Assembly (NCBI GenBank): GCA_030748415.1
Contig: JASMMA010000013.1
Location: 1-64,000 of the forward strand
From: Planctomycetota bacterium
GTDB lineage: Bacteria; Planctomycetota; UBA1135
Length of the DNA: 64,000 nt
Reading direction: 5' to 3'
Shown: positions 18,411 to 27,396 of the stretch, one piece after another
How positions within the stretch are numbered: the stretch's first letter is position 1
How the letters are laid out: the number at the start of each line of letters is the position of its first letter
Translations under genes and position numbers: made by a program
The notes under the pieces: model-generated
What the model was told of the DNA's origin: nothing
Seen by the model: only the letters and a program-made list of their open reading frames with translations
The model's database searches: none

Positions 18411-18975
18411 CGTTTTTATCCTCCTCGGATTTCTCAGCCTCTGCAGCTGCTTTTTTTGCCGCCGCAGCAGCTTTCTTAGCAGCCTTTTTCGCCTCGGCTT
18501 CTGCGATGCGGACCTTTTGCTCCTCAGTCAAGCCGGTGTAACTCAAAAGTTCAAGTACCAACTCGTTTCGATCTTCTGCAAGGTGAGTGATTTCCTTACC
18601 AAGATGAATGCAGTCCTTTGGACAAGGATAAACACAAAGCTCGCAGTGCATACATTTTTGGTAATCCACCGTAAAGGTGACCCACTCCAACTCCTTGCCG
18701 TGGCGATTGGCATCCATGTCGATGCAGTCCACGGGGCATGCTTTAGCGCAAGCCATACAGTAAATACATAAATCCTGTTCGAGATAATGAACGCCGCGGT
18801 AGCGGTCGTCAACGACTGGGCGCTCCTCTGGATATTGAAGAGTGACCGGTTTGGAAAACAAGTGACGGAGGGTGACACCCATCCCACTCGCTGTTGAGCG
18901 AACTGCAGACCAAACATTACCAAACCAAGTACGCTGGCTCCCATCTTTGGTGGGCTCTTGAAGAAGTTGGTTCAT
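18403..18975 (-). CDS. nuoI: NADH-quinone oxidoreductase (complex I) subunit I, with a Lys/Ala-rich tail
   Basis: 190 aa. NuoI carries the two [4Fe-4S] clusters N6a/N6b that pass electrons to NuoB. Both binding motifs are intact: C70, C73, C76, C80 and C108, C111, C114, C118. The last ~33 residues (from about 158) are a highly charged K/A/E repeat (AKKAAKKAAAAAKK) that is not part of the conserved domain. In a complex without the NADH module, this peripheral subunit is a candidate docking site for a reduced ferredoxin. A role for the basic tail in that docking is speculation. Confidence 0.95.
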   Translation of the reverse strand: MNQLLQEPTKDGSQRTWFGNVWSAVRSTASGMGVTLRHLFSKPVTLQYPEERPVVDDRYRGVHYLEQDLCIYCMACAKACPVDCIDMDANRHGKELEWVTFTVDYQKCMHCELCVYPCPKDCIHLGKEITHLAEDRNELVLELLSYTGLTEEQKVRIAEAEAKKAAKKAAAAAKKAAAEAEKSEEDKNDG

Positions 18976-18979
18976 CTCG

Positions 18980-20068
18980 TCACGCCCCTCCCGTCATGGA
19001 AAACTTGATGTACTCCCAAACAGAAGCAATCAAAACAAGGAAAAGCCCAATGGGCGTGAGGTACTTGTAGCCAAGGGCCATCACTTGGTCGATACGAATC
19101 CGCGGAACCGTCCAGCGAACCCACATCATGACAAAGACCAAGAACATAGACTTCACGACAAAGGCCGCAATGGCTAGTGGTGTGAAGAGCGCCGTTCCTT
19201 CCAGAAGATAAAGGCCTGGGAAATTCCAACCGCCAAACCAAAGGGCTGTCCCTATTGCCGACATGAGGTACATGGCGGCATACTCTTCCATGAAGAAGAA
19301 GGAGAAGCGGATGCCTGAGTATTCCGTGTGAAACCCTGCAACCAGTTCCGATTCGGATTCAGGGAGGTCGAATGGGGCGCGTTTTGTCTCGGCAAGCGAA
19401 GCTATAAAGAACAAGATAAAGGATGGAATCGCAATCCAAAACGACCCGCTGAATATGTACCAGTGGAGGCCACCCCAGCCGGCCTGCATCTCTGAGGCCT
19501 GCGTAAGGGAAAAACTACCAAAGTACATTACCGGCATCATGAGAGAGAGGCCTAGAGGGATTTCGTAGGAAGCAACTTGGGCAGCTTCTCGCATTGCTCC
19601 ATACAGGCTCCATTTGTTATTGGAACCCCAACCCGCCATCAAAACACCAATCATGGTCAAAGAAGAAACGGCGAGAATAAAAAAGACACCCAAGTCAATG
19701 TCGGCAGGCACAACGCCAGGGGCAAATGGCACCGCAACAAAAGCCGCCAAAGCGGTTCCGAGCACAATACATGGCGCAAGCTTGAAGAGTGGGCGGTCAG
19801 CTTCGGTGAGAATGAGGTCCTCTTTCAAAATGAGCTTGATGCCATCGGCAATGGATTGAGCCCAGCCATGCCACCCACCTACATACATCGGCCCAAATCG
19901 AGATTGAATGTGGCCAGCAACTTTTCGCTCCATCCAAACTGCGAAAATGGCAACCACCGAAACAAATGCCATGATGATTGCGAACGCAATTCCAGCTCCC
20001 AACAAAACCAATGCCCAATAAGGAATGGACTCGGGAAGCAAGTCGGAAAGGAATTGGACAAGACCCAT
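18980..20068 (-). CDS. nuoH: NADH-quinone oxidoreductase (complex I) subunit H
   Basis: 362 aa, eight membrane spans. NuoH forms much of the quinone chamber where the peripheral and membrane arms meet. Conserved segments seen are WMERKVAGHIQSRFGPMYVG, ADGIKLILKED and the loop ETKRAPFDLPESESELVAGFHTEYSG (motif given in part). Full length. It sits between nuoD and nuoI, the usual order. Confidence 0.96.
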   Translation of the reverse strand: MGLVQFLSDLLPESIPYWALVLLGAGIAFAIIMAFVSVVAIFAVWMERKVAGHIQSRFGPMYVGGWHGWAQSIADGIKLILKEDLILTEADRPLFKLAPCIVLGTALAAFVAVPFAPGVVPADIDLGVFFILAVSSLTMIGVLMAGWGSNNKWSLYGAMREAAQVASYEIPLGLSLMMPVMYFGSFSLTQASEMQAGWGGLHWYIFSGSFWIAIPSFILFFIASLAETKRAPFDLPESESELVAGFHTEYSGIRFSFFFMEEYAAMYLMSAIGTALWFGGWNFPGLYLLEGTALFTPLAIAAFVVKSMFLVFVMMWVRWTVPRIRIDQVMALGYKYLTPIGLFLVLIASVWEYIKFSMTGGA

Positions 20069-20070
20069 GA

Positions 20071-21222
20071 TTAGCGGTCGGTTTCTCCAATCACAATGTC
20101 AACAGAACCAATAATTGCAGCGGCATCTGCCAGCATGCACCCGGGAAGCATGTGCTCAACAACGGCCAGGTTTACAAAAGACGGGGCGCGCACACGACAT
20201 CGCTGGGCGATTTTGCCCCCATCACTCACAAGCCAGTGGCCTAATTCACCGCGCGGGTTTTCAATGCCCACATAAGACCGGCCGGGAGGACACGCAAAAC
20301 TCATGCCTACTTCTTCGTTTTGGACTTCACCCTCGCGGATGCGCTCCAAACATTGCCTCACAATCCGGTTGGATTGCACCATTTCGAACATTCGCACATA
20401 GTTGCGGTCGAAACAATCCCCAACGGTTCCGCGGAACCCTTTCCCGACTATTACATCGAAGTCCATGTCTCCGTAGAGAAGGTAGGGCTGATCTCGGCGC
20501 ATGTCCCAGTCCACACCAGAGCCACGCAACATGGGGCCGGTTGCGCCCCATGCGAGAGCCTCTTCAGGAGAAAGGGTGCCGACATTGGCAGTTCTCTCAA
20601 TGAAAATTTTGTTTTCAACGAGCAAGTTCCAATAGTCGGGCCACTTTTGGTCAAATATTTCGCAGAACTCACCCACTTGTTCCAACCAGCCATCGGGTGC
20701 ATCATTCATCACACCTCCAGGGCGAATAAAAGTATAGGTCAAACGCGCGCCGCAAATGCGTTCGAAGATTTCCAACAGCATTTCCCTTTCACGCAATGCG
20801 TAGAAGAAGGGGGTAAATGCACCGATATCCAGGCCGTAAGTCCCAACGGCAACCAAGTGGCTGGCAATCCGGTTGAGTTCCACAAGAATCATGCGCAAAT
20901 ACTGTGCGCGTTCTGGAGCATCTTGACCTAACAACTTTTCAACTGCCAAGCTGTAGCCCAAGTTGTTATTCATTGCGGACAAATAGTCATAACGGTCCGT
21001 GTAGGGCAAGTACTGAATCCAATCAACGTTCTCGCCAATCTTCTCGGCACAGCGGTGCAGATACCCAAGGTGAGATTGTGCACCTGTCAGGATTTCACCG
21101 TCGGCGCGAAGGAGAACTCGCAACACACCATGGGTGGCCGGGTGTTGAGGACCCATATTGATGTCCACATCTTGAGTGCGAACATCAAGCTCGACAATGC
21201 GCTCATTCTCGGCTAGTTGCAT
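20071..21222 (-). CDS. nuoD: NADH-quinone oxidoreductase (complex I) subunit D
   Basis: 383 aa from the ATG at 21222, where homology starts (the frame is open for 20 more residues inside nuoC). NuoD is the 49-kDa subunit, related to the large subunit of NiFe hydrogenases. It forms the quinone site with NuoB. The quinone-binding HPATHG loop (MGPQHPATHGVLR) is intact, as is the C-terminal D-I-V-I-G-E-T-D-R end. It overlaps nuoC by 10 bp and is a separate gene, not a NuoCD fusion. Confidence 0.96.
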   Translation of the reverse strand: MQLAENERIVELDVRTQDVDINMGPQHPATHGVLRVLLRADGEILTGAQSHLGYLHRCAEKIGENVDWIQYLPYTDRYDYLSAMNNNLGYSLAVEKLLGQDAPERAQYLRMILVELNRIASHLVAVGTYGLDIGAFTPFFYALREREMLLEIFERICGARLTYTFIRPGGVMNDAPDGWLEQVGEFCEIFDQKWPDYWNLLVENKIFIERTANVGTLSPEEALAWGATGPMLRGSGVDWDMRRDQPYLLYGDMDFDVIVGKGFRGTVGDCFDRNYVRMFEMVQSNRIVRQCLERIREGEVQNEEVGMSFACPPGRSYVGIENPRGELGHWLVSDGGKIAQRCRVRAPSFVNLAVVEHMLPGCMLADAAAIIGSVDIVIGETDR

Positions 21223-21815
21223 GGAACTCCGTGGTATTCCTCCGGGAATTCGTAATCCTTGCGGAGGGGGAAGCCCTCCCAATCATCGGGGAGCAAAATG
21301 TTTCGCGGGTCCGGATGGCCCTCGTAGGCAATCCCGAACATTTCAGCGGATTCGCGTTCATGCCAATCGGCGGTTGGGTAAATGCTCGTCACACTAGGCA
21401 CGGTGGCGTTTTCTTTTGAAATGTGTATTTCAATCGAGAGGCGCGCCGCCAAAGAGATGGACAAAAATTGGTAGCAACCCCAAAGTTCGGTCGCTTCGGC
21501 GCTCGGATCCATTGCCGTGCAATCAATCAATTGCTCCCAACCCAACTCATCACGCAAATGGCGGCAGACATCCAAAATGGCGTTCGAATCTTTCAGAACG
21601 ATAAAAGAATCCCCTCGCCATTCGTATTCAGGGTTTTCCTCTTTGGCTTTCTTTTTCAATCGTTTGGCTTCACCGTCTGGCGCATGCAAGGGAAGGTTTG
21701 GAGTATGGAGCTCAACCCCAAATCCCGCACTTTCAAGAGAAGCGAACACCTTTTCAGTCGCTTCCAAAACAGATGCTGATGCTCCCCAACCCGAATCTTG
21801 TTTGAAATGGCTCAT
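21213..21815 (-). CDS. nuoC: NADH-quinone oxidoreductase (complex I) subunit C
   Basis: 200 aa, the 30-kDa subunit of the peripheral arm. The conserved C-terminal region is present: [33 protein letters not shown] (given in part; see [10 protein letters not shown] and [14 protein letters not shown]). The N-terminal ~70 residues are less conserved and include a K-rich stretch. It overlaps nuoB by 4 bp. Confidence 0.94.
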   Translation of the reverse strand: MSHFKQDSGWGASASVLEATEKVFASLESAGFGVELHTPNLPLHAPDGEAKRLKKKAKEENPEYEWRGDSFIVLKDSNAILDVCRHLRDELGWEQLIDCTAMDPSAEATELWGCYQFLSISLAARLSIEIHISKENATVPSVTSIYPTADWHERESAEMFGIAYEGHPDPRNILLPDDWEGFPLRKDYEFPEEYHGVPCN

Positions 21816-22333
21816 ACTGAAGCTGTTTCAGGGATAGGCGGGAAGTCAGATGTTCGAATTACTTTCTGTCGGCGGATTTTGTCCTGCAAAGCCATTAAAG
21901 CATCAAGAAGAGCTTCGGGGCGTGGTGGGCAACCTGCCAGATAAACATCAACTGGAATGATTCGGTCCACACCCTTCATAACGGTGTAGCCAAACTTGTA
22001 GTACGGGCCGCCACCAATCGCACAGGCACCCATTGCAATCACATACTTGGGCTCTGGCATCTGGTCATATAAACGCTTGACCCGCTCCCCCATCTTAAAG
22101 TTCACTGTGCCTGCAACAATCATAAGATCGGCTTGGCGTGGGGTGGCACGGAAGGCACCCGCACCAAAACGGTCAATATCAAAGCGGGCAGCACCCACGG
22201 CCATCATTTCAATGGCGCAACATGCAAGCCCGAAAGTCATCGGCCAGAGCGAACTGAGGCGCGCCCAGTTGAGAAGCCAATCCACTCGTGTGGTGAGGAC
22301 ATTCTCTTTGAATTGATCTGCGAGGACTGGCAT
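21812..22333 (-). CDS. nuoB: NADH-quinone oxidoreductase (complex I) subunit B
   Basis: 173 aa. NuoB binds the terminal cluster N2 that reduces quinone. The four ligands are all present: the tandem pair C38-C39, C104 ([11 protein letters not shown]) and C135 (GCPPRPE). It overlaps nuoC and starts 4 nt after nuoA. Confidence 0.96.
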   Translation of the reverse strand: MPVLADQFKENVLTTRVDWLLNWARLSSLWPMTFGLACCAIEMMAVGAARFDIDRFGAGAFRATPRQADLMIVAGTVNFKMGERVKRLYDQMPEPKYVIAMGACAIGGGPYYKFGYTVMKGVDRIIPVDVYLAGCPPRPEALLDALMALQDKIRRQKVIRTSDFPPIPETASV

Positions 22334-22336
22334 TTC

Positions 22337-22747
22337 TTATTGCTCGGGCTCCCTTTTTAGGTCACGGAAGCTACGAACCCAATCTAGATCCCCTTTCACC
22401 CAGACATAAGCAAGACCAAGGGTTAAAACAGCAATAAAAAGCAAACCCTCCAAAAGAGCTACGCCACCGATTCCAGGCTCCGTGAATGCCTCTCTCAGTA
22501 CGCGCGCCCATGGGAATAGGAAGGCAATTTCAACAGCAAAAACAACATAAACCAAGGCAACCGTGTAATAGCGAATGTCGAAGCGGAACTGAGCCCCACC
22601 AATGGGTTCCTCACCACATTCGTACGGCTCCAACCCCTTCTTATCATTGCGCTTGGGCCGAATAAGGGAACCCACAAACAGGTTGATGACGACAAAGGCC
22701 ATCCCCGCAAGCAGAAAAACCAAGACATTTGTGTAATCGAAGTACAA
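22337..22747 (-). CDS. nuoA: NADH-quinone oxidoreductase (complex I) subunit A
   Basis: 136 aa, three membrane helices with the family loop LEPYECGEEPIGGAQFRFDIRYY (given in part: YECGEEPIG), whose cysteine becomes accessible in the deactive state of the mammalian enzyme. The start is a TTG at 22747, since no ATG or GTG gives the conserved N-terminus. It lies 22 bp after korB on the same strand, so complex I and 2-oxoglutarate:ferredoxin oxidoreductase are probably one transcript. Confidence 0.94.
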   Translation of the reverse strand: MYFDYTNVLVFLLAGMAFVVINLFVGSLIRPKRNDKKGLEPYECGEEPIGGAQFRFDIRYYTVALVYVVFAVEIAFLFPWARVLREAFTEPGIGGVALLEGLLFIAVLTLGLAYVWVKGDLDWVRSFRDLKREPEQ

Positions 22748-22769
22748 AACTGAACCCCAGTTGCCCTTA

Positions 22770-23771
22770 TTAACTCACTTCCCAGGTTTCGCCAGCCTGG
22801 AGTAGAGAATCCAGTGTCCCTTCTCCTAATTGTTCCTTTGCAGCAGCAATCTGAGCGTGAATGTCTTCTTCTAGGACAGGAGCATCCACTTTGCGGAAGA
22901 CTCCAATGGGGACAGGTAGCTCGCCAGTCTCACCACCCTGGCAAAGACGGTAACCGTTGGCCCCAGTAGAACCCGATGGATTCCAGAGCGAAGCTTCTTC
23001 CGCAGAACAAACCTCAATACTTCCTGGCACCATCTTCAGACCTTTGTCTTTTTCCTTTCCAAAGATCATGGGTTGGCCGGCAACCAAGGCAACTTGGCGA
23101 TCTGATCGGACTTCCTTCGCAGTGATGTGCTCGAATGCTTTGTCATTAAAAATGACGCAGTTTTGCAAAACCTCAATAAAGGAGAATCCCTTGTGCGCAT
23201 GAGCTGCGGCGAATACCTCTTTCATGTGCTTGGGCTGAACATCTACCGTTCGGGCTACAAAGCTCGCGCCCGCACCCAACATTAAGCTGATTGGATTGAA
23301 TGGGTTATCCAGAGCACCAAAGGGAGTTGAAACTGTTTTCTTTTTTCGTTCAGTAGTTGGAGAATACTGGCCCTTGGTCAAACCATAGATTCGGTTGTTG
23401 AACATCACAACAACCATGTCCAGGTTTCGGCGTGCGGCATGAATTATATGGTTGCCACCAATGGACAAGGCATCACCATCTCCAGTTCCAATCCAAACAT
23501 CAAGGTCTGGGTTGGCGCACTTTACGCCTGAGGCAATTGCTGCAGCGCGCCCGTGAATTCCATGGAATCCGTAAGCATCAATGTAGTAAGGAAGGCGGCT
23601 TGAACAGCCAATTCCCGATACAACAGCAAAATTTTCTTTAGGAACGCCAAGTGAGGCGAAAACGCCCTGCATACTAGAAAGCATTGCGTAGTCCCCACAG
23701 CCTGGGCACCAACGCACCTCCTGGTCAGAGACAAAGTCCTTTTTTTTGTAGGTAGGAGTTTCGACAGTCAT
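22770..23771 (-). CDS. korB: 2-oxoacid (2-oxoglutarate):ferredoxin oxidoreductase beta subunit
   Basis: 333 aa. The beta subunit binds thiamine diphosphate and one [4Fe-4S] cluster. Cluster cysteines C22 and C25 (WCPGCGDY), C56 (GIGCSS) and a later one in LQNCVIFND are present. The TPP-Mg motif is GTGDGDALSIGGN (~95-107). The start at 23771 is fixed by an AAGGAG site 6 nt upstream; the open frame to 23810 overlaps korA. With the fused alpha/gamma partner it makes the two-subunit enzyme type found also in aerobes. 2-oxoglutarate is the likely substrate, though pyruvate cannot be excluded from sequence. Confidence 0.92.
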   Translation of the reverse strand: MTVETPTYKKKDFVSDQEVRWCPGCGDYAMLSSMQGVFASLGVPKENFAVVSGIGCSSRLPYYIDAYGFHGIHGRAAAIASGVKCANPDLDVWIGTGDGDALSIGGNHIIHAARRNLDMVVVMFNNRIYGLTKGQYSPTTERKKKTVSTPFGALDNPFNPISLMLGAGASFVARTVDVQPKHMKEVFAAAHAHKGFSFIEVLQNCVIFNDKAFEHITAKEVRSDRQVALVAGQPMIFGKEKDKGLKMVPGSIEVCSAEEASLWNPSGSTGANGYRLCQGGETGELPVPIGVFRKVDAPVLEEDIHAQIAAAKEQLGEGTLDSLLQAGETWEVS

Positions 23772-23781
23772 TTTTTTCTCC

Positions 23782-25632
23782 TTAGCCCAGGATGGACTCG
23801 ATTTTCTCACTTATTTCAGTTGTGGTGAAGGGTCGTCCTTTCATTTTTGAAAGTGTTTCTACGTCACGCAGGAACTCAGAACGAATCAAGCGGGCCAGTT
23901 GGCCCCGATTCATTTCGGGAATCAGAATATGTTCGTAGTTGGACATGATTGTTCCCAAATCTTTAGGCAACGGCCATACATTCCTCAAGTGAAGCTGGGC
24001 CACATCCAAGTTCGATTCGCGCTTCGATTCAACCGCACCGCGAATCGCGCCAAAGGTTGAGCCCCAACCCAACACGAGCAGCTTCCCCTTCTCAGGTCCA
24101 AAGACCTTGAGTGGGGCATAAGAATCAGCAATCCCCATGACCTTTTTCTCACGAAGTTCGGTCATGACATGGTGGTTTTCGGAGTCATAGCAAACATCGC
24201 CCGTGATGTCTTCTTTCTCCAAGCCGCCGATGCGGTGCTCAAGACCAGGAGTTCCAGGAATCGCCCAAGGCCTGGCCAAAGTCTCTGGGTCTCGGGAGTA
24301 CGGCTGGAAGTTCTCAGCGTCGGTGTAAAATTCAACGGGGAAGCGTTCCAATTCATTCTCTTGAGGAATCCGAAATGGCTCGGCGCCGTTTGCGATGTAT
24401 CCGTCGGTCAACAAGACAACCGGTGTCATGTACTTGAGGGCAATTCGGCTAGCCTCGATGGCGGCCATGAAGCAATCTGCAGGTGACTGCGCGGCAATAA
24501 CCGGTAGTGGGCATTCACCGTGGCGACCGAAAACCGCCTGGAATAAATCGGACTGTTCCGTTTTGGTGGGCAAACCAGTGGATGGCCCACCGCGTTGAAC
24601 ATTAATCACAACCAAAGGGAGTTCTGTCATCACGGCAAGCCCAAGAGCTTCGCCTTTGAGAGCAAGACCGGGCCCGGAAGTAGTTGTCACGGCAAGAGAG
24701 CCCGCAAATGAAGCACCAATGGCAGTACATATACCGGCGATTTCATCTTCCGCCTGGAAAGTAACCACGCCATAATTTTTGTAACGCGAAAGTGCATGCA
24801 AGATGTCGGATGCTGGCGTGATGGGATAAGTGCCCAAAAAGAGAGGCAACTTGCTCAAACGAGAGGCAGCAACCAAACCAAGTGCGGTCGCGGCATTACC
24901 CATAATGTTCCGGTATGTACCAGCCTTTAGGGGTGCTGCCTCAACTTGGTACTGGTTCTGAAACAACTCCGAGTTTTCAGCAATCGCATGACCAGCATGA
25001 AGCGCGGCCAAGTTTGCAGACAACACGTCGGGTTTCTTGGCAAACTTTGATTCCAACCAACGCTCGGTATTCTCAAGAGGGCGAGAGTAAACCCAGTAAA
25101 GCATGCCCAAAGCCAATAAGTTTTTTGCCCGTAGAGCATCTTTCTTAGCTAGGCCCGATTCCGCAGTCGCCTGAAGAGTGGCCTCGTTGAGGTCCAGCTC
25201 AACAACTTGGAATTGTTCCTTGAGCTTGCCATCTTCAAGGGGGTTCGATTCGTATTTGGCTTTCTCAAGATCCTTCTTACCGAAATTGCCAGTGTTCACA
25301 ATGAGCAAGCCGCCGGGCTTAAGCTCGCCAATGTTCACTTTGAAGGCAGCGGGGTTCATGGCCACCAGCACATCGGGAAGATCGCCGGGAGTATGAATAT
25401 CCTTGGCGGAGAACCGAACCTGGAACCCAGAAACTCCAATCAAGGTTCCAACTGGGGCGCGGATTTCGGAGGGATAATCCGGGAAAGTTGCCAGGTCGTT
25501 GCCGAGAGCGGCGGAGGTATTCGTGAACTGAGTGCCGGTAAGTTGCATTCCGTCGCCGGAATCTCCAGCGAAACGAATAACGACTTCCTCGAGGCTCTCA
25601 AGGGAGGGGTTTGGTTCGGCAGTGGTTGTCAT
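23782..25632 (-). CDS. korA: 2-oxoacid (2-oxoglutarate):ferredoxin oxidoreductase, fused gamma-alpha subunit
   Basis: 616 aa from the ATG at 25632 (an ATG at 25695 with a GGAG nearby would add 21 residues). The N-terminal ~190 residues are the gamma domain (IRFAGDSGDGMQLTG, ALGNDLATFPDYPSEIRAP). The remainder is the alpha domain that binds the substrate carboxylate (TYPITPASDILHALS, TTSGPGLALKGEALGLAV, GLPTKTEQSDLFQAVFGRHG). This gamma-alpha fusion with a separate beta subunit is the KorAB arrangement. The enzyme decarboxylates a 2-oxoacid to its CoA ester and reduces ferredoxin. Confidence 0.92.
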   Translation of the reverse strand: MTTTAEPNPSLESLEEVVIRFAGDSGDGMQLTGTQFTNTSAALGNDLATFPDYPSEIRAPVGTLIGVSGFQVRFSAKDIHTPGDLPDVLVAMNPAAFKVNIGELKPGGLLIVNTGNFGKKDLEKAKYESNPLEDGKLKEQFQVVELDLNEATLQATAESGLAKKDALRAKNLLALGMLYWVYSRPLENTERWLESKFAKKPDVLSANLAALHAGHAIAENSELFQNQYQVEAAPLKAGTYRNIMGNAATALGLVAASRLSKLPLFLGTYPITPASDILHALSRYKNYGVVTFQAEDEIAGICTAIGASFAGSLAVTTTSGPGLALKGEALGLAVMTELPLVVINVQRGGPSTGLPTKTEQSDLFQAVFGRHGECPLPVIAAQSPADCFMAAIEASRIALKYMTPVVLLTDGYIANGAEPFRIPQENELERFPVEFYTDAENFQPYSRDPETLARPWAIPGTPGLEHRIGGLEKEDITGDVCYDSENHHVMTELREKKVMGIADSYAPLKVFGPEKGKLLVLGWGSTFGAIRGAVESKRESNLDVAQLHLRNVWPLPKDLGTIMSNYEHILIPEMNRGQLARLIRSEFLRDVETLSKMKGRPFTTTEISEKIESILG

Positions 25633-25740
25633 GCCTGTGGGGAAAGTTTGCGTTAAGCGTTGTTGGGCGCAAGTGCGACCCATTTGGCGCATCATTTTAG
25701 GTTCTCCGAGGCCGTTAGGGCAGTCTCCAAATCACCTTTT

Positions 25741-26457
25741 TCATGACTTTTGCAAATCGACGGCAATTGGAAATTCCAATCGCACTCGGGCGCCCCCATT
25801 ATTAGGGTCATTCTGTCCAACAATCCAGCCATTTCCATCTTTCATCATTCGAGCAACGGAGTGGAGACCGAGTCCCCGGGAACTATTGGCGCTTTCGCGA
25901 GTAGAAGCAAAGGGGGCAGTCCAATCTGCTAGCTCTCCGTCGGGGAGACCCGTGCCGTCATCACGAACCTCCAACCAAACTCCTTCAGCTGACTCGCCCC
26001 AAGAAACAAAAATGTTCCCATTACCCCGGCCCGTCGCCTGAATGGAATCTCGAGCGTTCCAAAGAAGATTCAAAATGGCCCTCTCGAATCGCCTTGGGCA
26101 CCCAAGAACTTTCGGGTCCCCTTCGCCGGACCACGATAGGTTCGTGGTGCGGTCCAATTGAGATTCAAAAAGAGTGCAGGCAGATGCAGTGATTACCGGG
26201 ATGGAAATCGAATCCTGCAACTGTTCCCCTTTGCGGGCCCAGTCCATCATCTCTTCGCAAAGATTGGCAGCGCGGCTGGAAGCCATACTCAAGGCTCGAA
26301 GGCTCATCTGGGATTCCGGGGCAAACTCCGCATCTCCTTTGTTTATAAGAAGTTCTGCATGTCCCAAAACGGAGGAGAGTAAATTCCTCATGTCGTGTGC
26401 GAAATGGGCGACCTCTTCTGCGGAGAAGGTCGAAATGTCAGGCTTTGATGAGCTCAT
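25741..26457 (-). CDS. Sensor histidine kinase without a sensor domain
   Basis: About 238 aa (ATG at 26457; a GTG five codons upstream is possible). The phosphoacceptor box FAHDMRNLLSSVLGHAELL has its His near residue 21. The HATPase domain shows the N box (RAILNLLWNARDSIQ), the G1 box RDDGTGLPDGE and the G2 box GLGLHSVARMM. No membrane span or input domain precedes the H box, so it should be cytoplasmic and receive its signal from a partner. No response regulator is encoded in the window. It lies ~110 bp upstream of korA on the same strand and may regulate, or simply head, the kor-nuo block. Confidence 0.85.
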   Translation of the reverse strand: MSSSKPDISTFSAEEVAHFAHDMRNLLSSVLGHAELLINKGDAEFAPESQMSLRALSMASSRAANLCEEMMDWARKGEQLQDSISIPVITASACTLFESQLDRTTNLSWSGEGDPKVLGCPRRFERAILNLLWNARDSIQATGRGNGNIFVSWGESAEGVWLEVRDDGTGLPDGELADWTAPFASTRESANSSRGLGLHSVARMMKDGNGWIVGQNDPNNGGARVRLEFPIAVDLQKS

Positions 26458-26552
26458 AAGGCAAGGAGACACAGAGTGAGGGCTTCCGGGTCAGAGAATG
26501 TAACCTTTTAGGGACCCCAAACCCAAACGGGTCCCCCTTTCACGACCAAACC

Positions 26553-27392
26553 ATGAACCTCGGCCACGCCCGACGTTACTCCAGCCGCTTGGCTAAGGAG
26601 CTTGCCGGTGACTTTTATCCGGGCCCCGTGCTGATGCCGCACTCGGTTCTTCGTGCAATGGAACCGTTTTTTGCCTTTGCTTTGGGGCCGGCACGCCTTG
26701 GCGACCCCAACTTTGAAGCCTCAACCGAGGCCATGCTCCGTGGCCGCCCGGATGGCCCTCTTCTGCTCGCCCTCTGGGCAAGCATCTCGGTGGGCGAAGT
26801 TTCCGCGAAAGACATTCGGGACATTCTCCGCCTTTTCCCAGCCCCACTTCCGGACCGCCCACAAAACCGAGGTGAATTGTTGGCCTTCCTCTTGCCTCGG
26901 GTAGCCCCGGTAGCAAGTGGAATGTTGTCTATCGGCGGGCGACGAACCCCTGAAGCCCGCCCTCCAGCGGAGCGGCTTGGCCTGGGATTGACCCTTACGG
27001 GAATCTTGGCCCAGCTCCCCCAGCACCTTGCAGCCGACCGATTTCCCCTCCCTCTTTCGGACTTGGAAAAATGCCAGGTCACCCTCGACGAATTGAAGAA
27101 TGGCATCCAAACTGCGTCGGTTCAGAGGTTCCTCGCCACTGAAACCCGCTGGGCGCGCCAATTGTTGGATGAAGGATTGAGCCTTCGCCCCCATCTGGGT
27201 GCACGCCTCCGGCGGGGGGTTCGTGCAGTTGTTGTGAGGAGCCGAAAACTTCTCGAACAAATTGAAGACCCAAATCACGATTTCTTTCGTAGAGCCCCAA
27301 GTCTAGGGACTTCACTTCGGTGGGGCTCTGCATTCAGAGCTATGTTGGGGGTTAAACCTGAAAGGGTGAACTCCGACGAACGAGTATCCTGA
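26553..27392 (+). CDS. Squalene/phytoene synthase-like protein (HpnC type) with degenerate aspartate motifs
   Basis: 279 aa. The overall pattern matches the HpnC branch of squalene/phytoene synthases. An N-terminal RYSSRLAKELAGDFYPGPVL...FFAFALGPARLGDP stands where family members have YAFARxxDDxxDE. LGLTLTGILAQLPQHLAADRFPLPLSDL stands where NILRDVxEDxxRGRxYLPxxxL is usual, and the tail is RQLLDEGLSL...SRKLLEQIED (all given in part). Both Asp-rich metal-binding motifs are missing, so condensation of prenyl diphosphates by the usual mechanism is unlikely. It is followed 4 bp later by a UbiA-type prenyltransferase gene, so a lipid role, perhaps regulatory or with a changed substrate, is inferred. 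Confidence 0.6.
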   Translation: MNLGHARRYSSRLAKELAGDFYPGPVLMPHSVLRAMEPFFAFALGPARLGDPNFEASTEAMLRGRPDGPLLLALWASISVGEVSAKDIRDILRLFPAPLPDRPQNRGELLAFLLPRVAPVASGMLSIGGRRTPEARPPAERLGLGLTLTGILAQLPQHLAADRFPLPLSDLEKCQVTLDELKNGIQTASVQRFLATETRWARQLLDEGLSLRPHLGARLRRGVRAVVVRSRKLLEQIEDPNHDFFRRAPSLGTSLRWGSAFRAMLGVKPERVNSDERVS

Positions 27393-27396
27393 AAAA

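Noticed and set aside
20071-21815. NuoCD fusion
   Set aside because: NuoC ends with a stop at 21213 and NuoD starts in another frame 10 bp earlier, so these are two separate genes.
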